DNA from: Pedobacter nyackensis
GTDB taxonomy: Bacteria; Bacteroidota; Bacteroidia; Sphingobacteriales; Sphingobacteriaceae
Direction of reading: 5' to 3'
DNA length: 64,000 nucleotides
Assembly (NCBI RefSeq): GCF_900176505.1
Contig: NZ_FWYB01000001.1
Location: 766,933-830,932 of the forward strand
Of this stretch, positions 46,446 through 54,952 are shown piece by piece (the stretch's first letter is position 1; each line of letters starts with the position of its first letter). A model generated the notes under the pieces. That model had not been told where the DNA came from and ran no database searches. It worked only from the letters and a program-made list of their open reading frames with translations. Position numbers and translations under genes: made by a program.

Positions 46446-47813
46446 ATGAAAAATGAGTTAACAATCTTAATTGCCTGGCATAAAGAAAATAATAAAGAAC
46501 GGTTAAAATGTTTTGAAGAAAATAAGAAAACATTCGAAAACTATAACCCAAATATAGAGATTGTTGTAATTGTTAGCCCTTTTGAAAATTCCGCTGAGGC
46601 TTGGCTTAGTTCAGATTTAAGCATCTTTTCCTGGTTTAACGAAAATTCCCATAGAATAGATTCGGAAAGATTCTTATTGTTGGAATGGGATTGTTGGTGC
46701 GACATTAGCGCAAAGACTTATTTTGAAAAAACATGGGATATGGATGTGGTCGTGCCTTGTGTAAAATATCCCGAGCGAGATTCTTGGCTATGGTTTAATA
46801 AGCATGGTCAGTTATTGCCGGAACGAGCGAGATTATATGCAACGGGAATAGTCCCTTTTTGTGGCATTTTAGTGTCAAATAAAGCTATGAGGTTAATCTC
46901 GGATGAGATCCTAAAACCAGATTACAAAGGGTTAAACAGTGAACTCCGTTTTGCAACAATAGCTACTATGTTAGGATTTGACCCTGTGCCTAATCCGGTT
47001 TGCAGTAGAGCCATTACCTGGAAAACAATAATTCCGTTTGATACGAGATTTAAAGGTATACATCACCCTAGGAAGTCATTAGTTAACACCAATGTCCTTG
47101 ACAAAATAGAAAAATACCTGGAGCCGTCTGAACATCAAATTCCAAAAATTATACATCAGACATGGAAAGATGACTTTCCTCCTTCACATTTGAATCTTTT
47201 GACGAATACCTGGAAAGAAAGTCATCCTGAATGGGAGTATATTTTATGGACTGATGAAATGAATCGTGAATTTATCAGAAAGTTTTTCCCTGGATTTCTT
47301 TTGCAGTATGATTCTTATGAGCATAACATTCAACGAGTTGATGCAGTGAGATACTTTATTCTTTATAAACTTGGCGGCTTGTTTATAGATCTGGATTTTG
47401 AGTGTTTTGTTAATATAGAACCTCTGTTAACGGATAGTGAATGCGTTTTTGCTTTAGAACCAATTGAACATTGTATCCAATTTAATAAGGATAAAATAAT
47501 TTGTAATGCATTTATGGCTTGTAAGCCAAATAATGCTTTTTTTGAGTTTATCTGTAATTCATTATCCTCTTTTGCTAAGAAAGAATCCACATTCATCACC
47601 AGTATTTTATGTTCAACTGGACCTTTTGCCTTAAGCGATATTTATAATCTTTATGAAGAAAAAGAGCAGATAAGAATTTTGCCTTCCGGTACAGTTTACC
47701 CTCTTTGTGTAAAGGAAACCAGACGTGCGATCGAAGATGACATTGATGATGGGATACAGGAGAAAATTGAGGGTGCATACGCTGTTCATTATTTTCTTGG
47801 CTCGTGGTATTGA
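46446..47813 (+). CDS. two-domain glycosyltransferase (GT32-type C-terminal half)
   Basis: A 455-residue cytoplasmic protein. The C-terminal half (about 235-455) is a DXD-sugar-binding glycosyltransferase: IPKIIHQTWKDDFPPS, then EYILWTDEMNRE, then GGLFIDLDFECF with the DxD triad. The N-terminal half (about 1-225) looks like a second GT-A-like unit with LLLEWDCWCDIS as a possible acidic metal site. It opens the peptide cluster and could add sugars to the precursor peptides, which have Ser/Gly-rich linkers. The C-terminal family is secure; the substrate is inferred. Confidence 0.72.
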   Translation: MKNELTILIAWHKENNKERLKCFEENKKTFENYNPNIEIVVIVSPFENSAEAWLSSDLSIFSWFNENSHRIDSERFLLLEWDCWCDISAKTYFEKTWDMDVVVPCVKYPERDSWLWFNKHGQLLPERARLYATGIVPFCGILVSNKAMRLISDEILKPDYKGLNSELRFATIATMLGFDPVPNPVCSRAITWKTIIPFDTRFKGIHHPRKSLVNTNVLDKIEKYLEPSEHQIPKIIHQTWKDDFPPSHLNLLTNTWKESHPEWEYILWTDEMNREFIRKFFPGFLLQYDSYEHNIQRVDAVRYFILYKLGGLFIDLDFECFVNIEPLLTDSECVFALEPIEHCIQFNKDKIICNAFMACKPNNAFFEFICNSLSSFAKKESTFITSILCSTGPFALSDIYNLYEEKEQIRILPSGTVYPLCVKETRRAIEDDIDDGIQEKIEGAYAVHYFLGSWY

Positions 47814-47837
47814 AAGCAATGAAAGGCAGAGAAACAA

Positions 47838-48695
47838 ATGATTAATATGAATTATATGGAGGATATTAATTTCTTAAAACCAATTTCGATAAAACATAAG
47901 GTCAGACTCGGTCCAAATATGGATGGCGGTTATGTCATTTATGAGCCAGTATTGAGCGATATTGATGCGCTGGTTACTTATGGTGTAGGATGGGAAGTTG
48001 GCTTCGAAGAACACTTTAATGAAATTACAGGTAGAAGAGTTGTAATGTTTGATCCTACGATGTTTGGTAAATATATATTAGATTTTAAATTGTTTAAAGC
48101 ATTGTTGCAAAAGGGCCTGATTAAGGCTGTATTTGAATATTCATATTTTGTTTGGGAGACATGGACAGAGCTGAATAAATTACGCAGACGCAAAATCATA
48201 TTTGTAAATGAAGGAATAGGAATCAAATGTAGCGAAAAGTACAATACATTAGAAAATCATTTAAAACAACATCAGCTAATTGACAAGCAGATTCTTTTGA
48301 AGATTGATATTGAAGGAGATGAGTATAGTGTTTTTGAAAACAACGATACTTTTGATCATTTTAAGAATGTTAATCAAATGATCATTGAATTTCATAATCT
48401 CCATGTGTTTTTCCCTAGATTTAAAAAAATCATTTGTCGTCTTAGAGAAGATTATGAGATTGTTCATATTCATGGCAATAATTGGGGTGGAGAATTTAGC
48501 TTCACAGATCTTGTGGAAGATAATACAATTCTTATACCTAAAGTACTGGAAGTGACCTTAGTTCAGAAGGGAAGGATTCGACAGGATGATATTGTGGAAG
48601 AATCGTCTAGTAATCCTTCTGAAAATCTTGACTATCCAAATAATCCTAATTCTCATGATTTGTCACTTAACTATTTACTAATCAATAATTGTTAA
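47838..48695 (+). CDS. FkbM-like methyltransferase
   Basis: A 285-residue protein. The central LLKIDIEGDEYSVFEN, followed by MIIEFHNLH, is the core of the FkbM-type SAM-dependent methyltransferase family. Early on, RLGPNMDGGYVIY and VTYGVGWEVGFEEHF fit the SAM-binding part. It starts 24 bp after the glycosyltransferase gene. FkbM enzymes usually O-methylate sugars or secondary metabolites, so this one may cap a sugar added to the peptide. No signal peptide, so it acts in the cytoplasm. Confidence 0.78.
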   Translation: MINMNYMEDINFLKPISIKHKVRLGPNMDGGYVIYEPVLSDIDALVTYGVGWEVGFEEHFNEITGRRVVMFDPTMFGKYILDFKLFKALLQKGLIKAVFEYSYFVWETWTELNKLRRRKIIFVNEGIGIKCSEKYNTLENHLKQHQLIDKQILLKIDIEGDEYSVFENNDTFDHFKNVNQMIIEFHNLHVFFPRFKKIICRLREDYEIVHIHGNNWGGEFSFTDLVEDNTILIPKVLEVTLVQKGRIRQDDIVEESSSNPSENLDYPNNPNSHDLSLNYLLINNC

Positions 48696-48706
48696 TCTCT
48701 TTTTCT

Positions 48707-50293
48707 ATGATACGCTCCATAAATAGTACTGGGAATACCATATATGTATTACACTCATTAATTAACAAATTAAAAGTTCCTGTTAGTTCTTTTACAATAG
48801 AAAAAGATCTACTTGACCATCCGGATTATCCAAGCATGTTGGCACTTAGTGATTGCCTGACTTCCTGGAGTGTACCCAATGAAGCTTTCAAGATCAATAA
48901 GGAAAAATGTGATGTACAAGAATTTCCTTTGCCATTTGTTGCTCATTTAAAAAGAGAAGGAGGTGAGTTTGTGCTGGTTCAGGAAATTGAGCGAGATACT
49001 GTAGTTTTCAGCAACGAAAAGGAAAAGAAAGGAAATTTAAAACTCTCTGAATTTCTTAGAATTTGGGATGGAGTAATCCTTTACGCGGAAAAAGATGAGA
49101 TGAGCGGTGAAAAGGAATACAAACAATCTTTAATCAAAGGCTGGTTGAATGAAGTCCGTCTACCTTTTCTTGTGTTAATATTGCTTTGCTGTATGTTTTA
49201 TACCATTAATGTTGGTAATGCCAGCCTTTTTTATCTAAGTCTGGTTCTGATAAAATTAGTTGGTATTGGTATAAGTTCCCTTCTTTTAATGCATAGTATA
49301 AATGCCAACAATCCGTTTATACAAAACCTATGCAGCCTGGGTAAGAAGAACAACTGTAATGCTATATTAAAATCTGATGCGGCTAAAGTCACCAGCTGGT
49401 TAAGCTGGAGCGAAGTAGGCATGTTTTATTTTTCAGGTTCTTTGTTTTGCCTGCTGTTAAGCCCATCAAGTATTGTATTACTAAGTTGGCTGAATATATT
49501 ATGTCTACCTTATACTATCTATTCAATTGGCTATCAGCTTAAAATAAAGAACTGGTGTGTATTGTGTTGTTCAGTTCAGTTGTTGTTGTGGATGGAGGCA
49601 GTAACTTTTTTTGGCTCAAGGCTTTCTTTTCAAGCTTTAAATCTGGAAATCTCTGATATAGTAGGCATTGCGCTTTGTTTTTTAATGCCTGTCGCCATCT
49701 GGTCATTTATCAAGCCTTATTTGTTGAAATCCGAACATGTGAAGCCATTAAATCAACAACTGAAAAAATTTAAATACAATAGTATACTGTTTAATCAGTT
49801 GTTGAGCTCACAAACTAAATATTTAGTCCCTGATGATCTGATGCCTATTATTTTGGGAAATCCGGAAGCAGAAACGGTAATTACGATGGTGAGTAATCCG
49901 TACTGTGGACCATGCGGCATGGCTCATAAGACGCTTGATGAGTGGTTAAATGAGCGAGATGACATTCAGTTAAAAGTTTTGTTTACAACTGCGAATCATG
50001 AAGATGATGAGCGTACAACGGTTGCCAGACATATTACTGCATTAAGCTTTTCGGAGAATAAGAGTTTAGTCGAACAAGCCTTGAATGATTGGTACAATCA
50101 GAGTAGTAAAGACTATGGTAATTGGGCCAAAAAATATCCGGTTAATAAAAGTGAAGACCTTGAAGTCGCAACACGAAAGCAAAAAGAATGGTGTGAAATG
50201 GCGGAAGTTTCCTTTACACCTGCCATTTTTATAAATGGATACAAATTAGTTGATCCTTATAGGTTAGATGATATAAAATATTTACTTGCATAA
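48707..50293 (+). CDS. C39-like/VKOR/DsbA fusion, disulfide former
   Basis: About 528 residues from ATG at 48707 (a TTG at 48689 overlaps the previous gene and is less likely). Domain order: an N-terminal region like peptidase C39 but without its catalytic Cys (about 1-140, HPDYPSMLALSDCL); four or five membrane helices carrying VKOR motifs (CSLGKKNNCNAIL and WCVLCC); and a C-terminal DsbA-type thioredoxin with NPYCGPCGMAH. The VKOR part would reoxidise the thioredoxin from quinone, and the thioredoxin would make disulfides. The dead C39 part may bind GG leaders. Two broken copies of its 3' end lie downstream. Confidence 0.85.
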   Translation: MIRSINSTGNTIYVLHSLINKLKVPVSSFTIEKDLLDHPDYPSMLALSDCLTSWSVPNEAFKINKEKCDVQEFPLPFVAHLKREGGEFVLVQEIERDTVVFSNEKEKKGNLKLSEFLRIWDGVILYAEKDEMSGEKEYKQSLIKGWLNEVRLPFLVLILLCCMFYTINVGNASLFYLSLVLIKLVGIGISSLLLMHSINANNPFIQNLCSLGKKNNCNAILKSDAAKVTSWLSWSEVGMFYFSGSLFCLLLSPSSIVLLSWLNILCLPYTIYSIGYQLKIKNWCVLCCSVQLLLWMEAVTFFGSRLSFQALNLEISDIVGIALCFLMPVAIWSFIKPYLLKSEHVKPLNQQLKKFKYNSILFNQLLSSQTKYLVPDDLMPIILGNPEAETVITMVSNPYCGPCGMAHKTLDEWLNERDDIQLKVLFTTANHEDDERTTVARHITALSFSENKSLVEQALNDWYNQSSKDYGNWAKKYPVNKSEDLEVATRKQKEWCEMAEVSFTPAIFINGYKLVDPYRLDDIKYLLA

Positions 50294-50437
50294 ATAAAGA
50301 TCTTTTGTACAAAAAGGAGCTGCCAGTTGCAACAGAACAGCCCCATAACAAGCATGATGTTATAAAACCATGCCGCTTGAAGTAACCCGGCGTGGCAGGA
50401 TTACAAAATTTAATCACACTAAATTTTATACTAAAGT
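50294..50437 (+). promoter_or_regulatory. structured leader upstream of precursor A
   Basis: Three hairpins stand in a row. The first pairs GGAGCTG with CAGCCCC (50316-50344, one mismatch). The second pairs ATAACA with TGTTAT around a 7-base loop (50345-50363). The third pairs CCATGCCG with CGGCGTGG around a 12-base loop (50368-50395). Then comes the box TTACAAAATTTAATCAC before the start codon. The same order of parts is found at 51925-52063, is partial at 54078-54146 and is diverged at 59290-59392. Such conservation before each precursor points to RNA-level control or processing. Confidence 0.65.
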
Positions 50438-50674
50438 ATGAAAAAATTAAGCTTAAATGCTTCTGCCTTTCAGAAAGGGGAAGTGCTTACAAGGAGTCAA
50501 TTGAAACAAGTTTTAGGGGGAGATGGAAGTGAAGAGGATGGGAGTGGAGACAAAGTATGCCCAGATACTTGCGGTGGCAGTCTTCCTGCATGTGCCGAGG
50601 GTCTTGAGTGCATAGAACACGCCGTTTATGAGTGCAGTAATAAACCTAAAGGTTGTTATTTGCCTGGCTGGTAA
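50438..50674 (+). CDS. GG-leader peptide precursor A (six-Cys core)
   Basis: A 78-residue precursor. The leader MKKLSLNASAFQKGEVL ends TRSQLKQVLGG, the double-glycine site cut by C39 peptidases. After it comes an acidic Ser/Gly linker (DGSEEDGSGD) and then a core with six cysteines: CPDTC, C...C, C...C and so on, ending KGCYLPGW. Six cysteines make three disulfides possible. The leader matches the Bacteroidota natural-product precursor type (TIGR04149-like). The core is unlike any peptide I know. Confidence 0.8.
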   Translation: MKKLSLNASAFQKGEVLTRSQLKQVLGGDGSEEDGSGDKVCPDTCGGSLPACAEGLECIEHAVYECSNKPKGCYLPGW

Positions 50675-50680
50675 TTAAGA

Positions 50681-50709
50681 TATCAGGATAGTACATCACT
50701 ATCCTGATA
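50681..50709 (+). terminator. terminator-like hairpin after precursor A
   Basis: A perfect 12-bp stem (TATCAGGATAGT with ACTATCCTGATA) and a 5-base loop, followed by GTTATTTTTAT. The T-run is short. It would end or weaken transcription between the precursor and the TlpA-like gene, so that more precursor than enzyme is made. Confidence 0.65.
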
Positions 50710-50760
50710 GTTATTTTTATATTAAGTTTACTACTACTCAACAAAACGATTATTTTGATT

Positions 50761-51852
50761 ATGAAATTTTCAGTATTAATATTCTTATTCTGGGCTCAAA
50801 GTACTTGTTTTGCACAAAACAGCGTTCTGCTTGAGATTCATGCACCAAAATTTAAGAATGGCACGAAAATGCAGGTTTATGAAAGTAATCCCTTCATCAG
50901 AAGGGCTGTGAATATTTATGATCTTGAAATCATAAATGGAAAATCTATCAAGAAAATAGTAACTGGAAAGGGAGATCGTTTTTTTGTGAGGTTTAATCAA
51001 CAGGATCGGGGAATCTATTTGGAACCCGGTATAGTAAAAATCAATATACCAGATACTAGTTTAGCTGATGCGACGATAACCGGTAGTAAATCCGACCAGC
51101 AGATGGGGCAATGGTTAACCGATTGGAAAAATGAGCCCATTTACAATAGCACTCGCTATGCTCAAAATAAGTGGTTTGAAAAAAACAGTAAAGCGGAAAC
51201 TGCTTTATTAAAGGCCAAATATGATTCCGTAAAAGTGATTTATGACCAACAGCTAGTGAGTTTTAACATAAATAGAATAAGAGCGAATCCAGCTTTCTGT
51301 ATTAATTCAATACTACTTAAAAATATTATGGATTTAGTGCCTAAAAAACAGATTTCCGATTTATATGAAAGGCTTAATAAAGATGCGCAAGGTAATGCAA
51401 GTGGTAGGTTTATAAAATATACTATAGACAGTCTTTATGCAAATGGAACGGCTCCTGCCTTTGTGCAATCCGATACCTCAGGTAATCGTGTAAAACTCGA
51501 GGATTTCCGGGGAAAATATTTGCTGCTTGATTTTTGGGCTTCCTGGTGTATACCCTGCAGAGCTGAAAATCCAAATTTGATCAAGGTTTATGAGCAGTTT
51601 AAAGGTAGAAACTTTGAGATACTAGCTGTTTCGCTTGATTCAGAGCGAAAGTTATGGTTGGATGCTATTAAAAAGGACAAACTTCCCTGGGTACATATAT
51701 CAGATTTAAAGGGCTGGGATAACCAGGTTTCTAGCAAGTATGTAATCAGAGCCGTCCCCAGCAATTTCCTGATCTCACCAAACGGAAAGATCATTGCTAA
51801 AAATATACACGGTAAGGCATTGATCGAAACATTGGAGAAGATTCTTCAATAA
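50761..51852 (+). CDS. TlpA-like thioredoxin with DUF4369-like front, copy A
   Basis: About 363 residues from ATG at 50761. The signal peptide ends about CFA|QN. A strand-rich N-terminal part (SVLLEIHAPKFKNGTKMQVY) resembles DUF4369. The C-terminal AhpC/TSA thioredoxin (about 235-363) has FWASWCIPCRAENP and AVPSNFLISPNGK. It faces the periplasm. It follows precursor A, so it may shuffle or proofread the peptide disulfides. A second gene of similar type follows precursor B. Confidence 0.85.
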   Translation: MKFSVLIFLFWAQSTCFAQNSVLLEIHAPKFKNGTKMQVYESNPFIRRAVNIYDLEIINGKSIKKIVTGKGDRFFVRFNQQDRGIYLEPGIVKINIPDTSLADATITGSKSDQQMGQWLTDWKNEPIYNSTRYAQNKWFEKNSKAETALLKAKYDSVKVIYDQQLVSFNINRIRANPAFCINSILLKNIMDLVPKKQISDLYERLNKDAQGNASGRFIKYTIDSLYANGTAPAFVQSDTSGNRVKLEDFRGKYLLLDFWASWCIPCRAENPNLIKVYEQFKGRNFEILAVSLDSERKLWLDAIKKDKLPWVHISDLKGWDNQVSSKYVIRAVPSNFLISPNGKIIAKNIHGKALIETLEKILQ

Positions 51853-51857
51853 CTTCA

Positions 51858-51920
51858 AAAATGGTTATAAACTTGTTGATCCCTGTAGATTAGATGATAT
51901 AAATATTTACTCAATTAAAG
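51858..51920 (+). pseudogene. short relic of the VKOR-fusion 3' end (copy B side)
   Basis: The bases code NGYKLVDPCRLDD and then lose frame. They match the last codons of the VKOR/DsbA gene (INGYKLVDPYRLDDIKY). The relic directly precedes the second leader copy, exactly as the real 3' end precedes the first, which shows that the cassette was duplicated from that gene. Confidence 0.75.
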
Positions 51921-52063
51921 CAAAGATTTTTTTGTACAAAAAAGGGGCTGCCAGTTGCAACAGAACAGCCCCATAACAAGCATGATGTTATAAAACCATG
52001 CCGCTTGAGGTAACCCGGCGTGGCAGGGTTACAAAATTTAATCACTAAATTTTATACAAAAGT
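51921..52063 (+). promoter_or_regulatory. structured leader upstream of precursor B
   Basis: This is a near-copy of the 50294 leader, with the first stem perfect here (GGGGCTG with CAGCCCC). The ATAACA/TGTTAT and CCATGCCG/CGGCGTGG hairpins and the TTACAAAATTTAATCAC box are all present in the same order, and the start codon of precursor B follows at 52064. Differences between copies lie mostly in loops or keep the pairing. Confidence 0.65.
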
Positions 52064-52342
52064 ATGAAAAAATTAAGCTTAAATGCTTCTGCCTTTCAAA
52101 AAGGAGAAGTGCTTACCAGAAGTCAATTGAAACAAGTTTTAGGGGGAAATGGAAGTGAAGAGGATGGCAGTGGAGATGGCACATGTACAGTGACTACAAA
52201 ATGTTATAAAAAAACCTACAATACTGTTACTGGTAAATGGGATGAAGTTGAAAACGGTTCAGTAACTTGCACAAGTCCTGTTGGTGTTTGTAGTAGAAGT
52301 GAAACATCTGTATCCTGCGATGGTGAATCTGTCTCTTGCTAA
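52064..52342 (+). CDS. GG-leader peptide precursor B (six-Cys core)
   Basis: A 92-residue precursor. The leader is nearly identical to that of precursor A, ending VLGG. The linker is GNGSEEDGSGDG. The core is quite different and longer: it begins CTVTTKCYKKTYNTV and ends CSRSETSVSCDGESVSC, again with six cysteines in all, plus many Thr and Ser that could carry sugars. Same leader with a divergent core is the sign of a rapidly changing bioactive peptide. Confidence 0.8.
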   Translation: MKKLSLNASAFQKGEVLTRSQLKQVLGGNGSEEDGSGDGTCTVTTKCYKKTYNTVTGKWDEVENGSVTCTSPVGVCSRSETSVSCDGESVSC

Positions 52343-52435
52343 CGCCAAAGAGGTTGTATCACAATTCAAAAGCGACCTCTGAGAATTCAACATTCGAAAA
52401 TGCTCCTTTAGGGGGATACAAATAAAAACAACAAA

Positions 52436-52471
52436 AAAGAGCCTGATCATGATTTATGATACAGGCTCTTT
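52436..52471 (+). terminator. hairpin directly before the second TlpA gene
   Basis: AAAGAGCCTG pairs with CAGGCTCTTT over ten bases around an inner ATCAT/ATGAT stem. The AT-rich tail AAAATATTTTTT runs into the ATG at 52484. It ends the precursor B transcript and may act as an attenuator that sets how much of the TlpA-like gene is made. Confidence 0.65.
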
Positions 52472-52483
52472 AAAATATTTTTT

Positions 52484-53815
52484 ATGAAAAAATTATTAGC
52501 AACAGTTGTATTATTAAATCTTGGTATCAGCCTTAGCTTATTTGGACAACAAACGCCAAATATACAAATTTTATTAAGCTATAATTTTACAGAAAAATCT
52601 AATTTCTCGCCTGTTTTATATAAAAAAATAGAAGAGGCGAGAGATGAGTTCATACTGCCAACAGGCTTTAAAGAAGGTCTCATTAAACAAGTTGACATAC
52701 AACAAGAGCAAGGTTTTTTTGAAATGTATTTGCAAAAAAAAGAAAGAATAGGTAAAGACAATCTTGTGAAAGGATTAAAATATTTTAATGTCGATAGTTT
52801 GGATCTGAGTAGAACCCCAACCCATCATCTGCTTTTCGTGTTAATTGGTCTTAATAGAGAAGGTATTGTCGAAGCTCGTTTCGATAGTAATTTTAATTGT
52901 GATTTTTCGGATGATAGAGCCTATATTTTTAATGCAAAAAAAGAAAATTTAATCGAACAGGCGCATATTCAGGATTTTGAAAAAGTAGTTCTGCAATATG
53001 TGAGTAAGGGCAAGATTTATAATAAACCGTTTTATATTAAACCTATAACGCATTTCAAAAGTTATAGTTATTCCAACCCAATTGAGCAAAAGTACTTTTT
53101 AATGATAGAGCAGTTAGGTAGCCTTAGTGGAATACTAAAAACAGAAACTTCAACTACAAAATTAAAAGTACAATTATCTTCCATTTTCGAATATTCTGAT
53201 CAGAAAACGCAGCTATTCATAGATGATAGGTCTTTAGATAGAACAAATAAAAATAGCTATTATAATATATTAGATACCATAAAGATTGCCGGTTCAGTTT
53301 TGGTATTTTCAGGTATAAGCACATCTTTTGATACCTTATATTTTCGGCATATAGAACAACGGGCAAAACAATACAGTACATATGGTGTAAATACAGGTAC
53401 AATTGTAAAGAATTTTGCTAAAACTGATTTATATGGTAAGTCATTTAATCTTGAGGCCTTAAAAGGTAAATATGTTCTTTTAGATTTTTGGGGAAGTTGG
53501 TGCAACCCTTGCATAGCTGCAATACCGGAAATAAAGAAAATTCATCAAAAATATAAGCATAAGCTCGAAGTAGTAAATATTGCATTTGATAGAGATGAAG
53601 CACTAGTAAAAGATCTTGTTAAAAAGCATGAAATGAGTTGGACACATCTTTTTGATTTAGATAATCGCGAGAACAAACATTCGTTGATAAAATTATTTAA
53701 AGTAACTACTTTCCCAACTCAAATACTAATTGACCCGGCGGGAAAGATTTTGTTTAGAGGGGTAGGAGATAATGTCAACAAAATTATTAACCTAATTGAG
53801 CTAAACAATAAGTAA
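52484..53815 (+). CDS. TlpA-like thioredoxin, copy B
   Basis: A 443-residue exported protein (signal to about LFG|QQ). The first 300 residues are an unrecognised strand-rich part with little likeness to copy A. The C-terminal thioredoxin has FWGSWCNPCIAAIPE and TTFPTQILIDPAGK. It is placed after precursor B as copy A is after precursor A. The DNA appears more AT-rich than the glycosyltransferase and transporter genes, so the two TlpA genes may differ in origin. Confidence 0.83.
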   Translation: MKKLLATVVLLNLGISLSLFGQQTPNIQILLSYNFTEKSNFSPVLYKKIEEARDEFILPTGFKEGLIKQVDIQQEQGFFEMYLQKKERIGKDNLVKGLKYFNVDSLDLSRTPTHHLLFVLIGLNREGIVEARFDSNFNCDFSDDRAYIFNAKKENLIEQAHIQDFEKVVLQYVSKGKIYNKPFYIKPITHFKSYSYSNPIEQKYFLMIEQLGSLSGILKTETSTTKLKVQLSSIFEYSDQKTQLFIDDRSLDRTNKNSYYNILDTIKIAGSVLVFSGISTSFDTLYFRHIEQRAKQYSTYGVNTGTIVKNFAKTDLYGKSFNLEALKGKYVLLDFWGSWCNPCIAAIPEIKKIHQKYKHKLEVVNIAFDRDEALVKDLVKKHEMSWTHLFDLDNRENKHSLIKLFKVTTFPTQILIDPAGKILFRGVGDNVNKIINLIELNNK

Positions 53816-53823
53816 TGATTATT

Positions 53824-54071
53824 ATTAAGCTTTTCGGAGAATAAGAGTTTAGTTGAACAAGCCTTGAATGATTGGTACAATTAGAGTATTAAAGACTATG
53901 GTAATTGGGCGAAAAAATATCCGGTTAATAAAAGCGAAGCCCTTGAAGTAGTAACACGAAAGCAAAAAGAATGGTGTGAAATGGCGGAGTTTCTTTACAC
54001 CTGCCATTTTCATAAATAAATACAAATTAGTTGATCCTTATAGGTAGATGATATAAATATTTACTTGCATA
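53824..54071 (+). pseudogene. decayed longer copy of the VKOR-fusion 3' end
   Basis: About 248 bp closely match 50043-50290 (the thioredoxin end of the VKOR fusion), but with stop codons, for instance CAATTAGAG in place of CAATCAGAG, and single-base losses. It is followed by a partial leader (54078-54146). A third precursor cassette must once have stood here and has lost its precursor gene. Confidence 0.8.
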
Positions 54072-54077
54072 AATAAA

Positions 54078-54146
54078 GATCTTTTGTACAAAAATGGGCT
54101 GCCAGTTGCAACAGGACAGCCCCCATAACAAGCATGATGTTATAAA
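54078..54146 (+). repeat. partial leader copy without precursor
   Basis: The first two hairpins of the leader survive (TGGGCTG with CAGCCCC, and ATAACA with TGTTAT), but the sequence then leaves the pattern at TTATAAAATGG. The third hairpin and the AATTTAATCA box are gone. From here to 54296 no gene is seen. Confidence 0.65.
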
Positions 54147-54296
54147 ATGGAAAAGAGCTACTAAGCGCCCTAGAAAAATTAATTAAATGAGATTAGATCA
54201 GAGACTATACATCCCACTTAATTCAAAATGGGAACTTTGCGGTAATACAAATAAGTTTTTACTAATAGATTTTTGGCCTAGCTTGCTACTCAACAC

Positions 54297-54947
54297 ATGG
54301 ATATGAAACTAATCAAAACTTTTGCTATTAATTTAAAAAAACGTCCGGATAGAAGAAAACATATCATGCAGGAATTTAAGCTCAAAAGTGAGTTTGATTT
54401 CTCTCTAGCAGAGGCTGTTGAGCATAAAAACGGAGCAATCGGATTGTGGAAAACAATAAGGAATATTGTTGCAAATGAATCGTGTTCTTCACTGGAATAC
54501 ATTATAATTAGTGAAGATGATCACGAGTTCACTACACCTTATAATAAGGAAGCTTTATTTAGAGCTATAGAGGAAGCGAAAGAAAAGAATGCTGATGTTT
54601 TAATGGGTGGGGTTAGCTGGTTCAGTGATGCTGTACAGGTGTCCTCTAATTTGTTTTGGGTAGATCAGTTTACAGGTACCCAGTTTGTGGTTGTATACAA
54701 AAAGTTCTTTGATAAGATTATAAACACACATTTTAATCAAGGGGATACGGCAGATAGAAAGATCGCTGAATTGACTGTAAATAAGTTTATGATGTACCCA
54801 TTTATTTCGATCCAAAAGGAATTTGGTTATTCTGATGCTACAACAAAAAACAATGTAGATGGATATGTGACACAGATATTTGATAAAACCTCCGAAAAAC
54901 TGGTGCACCTGGTTAAGGTGGGGTCATTCTATAATTTAAAATTTTGA
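54297..54947 (+). CDS. GT25-like glycosyltransferase, first of tandem pair
   Basis: A 216-residue protein with the opening IKTFAINLKKRPDRRKHI (GT25 signature NLxxRxDR), then GAIGLWKTIRNI and ISEDDHEFTTPY, the acidic metal-binding region. GT25 enzymes add hexoses, for example in lipopolysaccharide and on protein Lys/Ser. It is shorter than typical members. It starts the second part of the cluster, and the next gene is a paralogue beginning 5 bp later. The substrate may be the precursor peptides. Confidence 0.75.
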   Translation: MDMKLIKTFAINLKKRPDRRKHIMQEFKLKSEFDFSLAEAVEHKNGAIGLWKTIRNIVANESCSSLEYIIISEDDHEFTTPYNKEALFRAIEEAKEKNADVLMGGVSWFSDAVQVSSNLFWVDQFTGTQFVVVYKKFFDKIINTHFNQGDTADRKIAELTVNKFMMYPFISIQKEFGYSDATTKNNVDGYVTQIFDKTSEKLVHLVKVGSFYNLKF

Positions 54948-54952
54948 GACAA

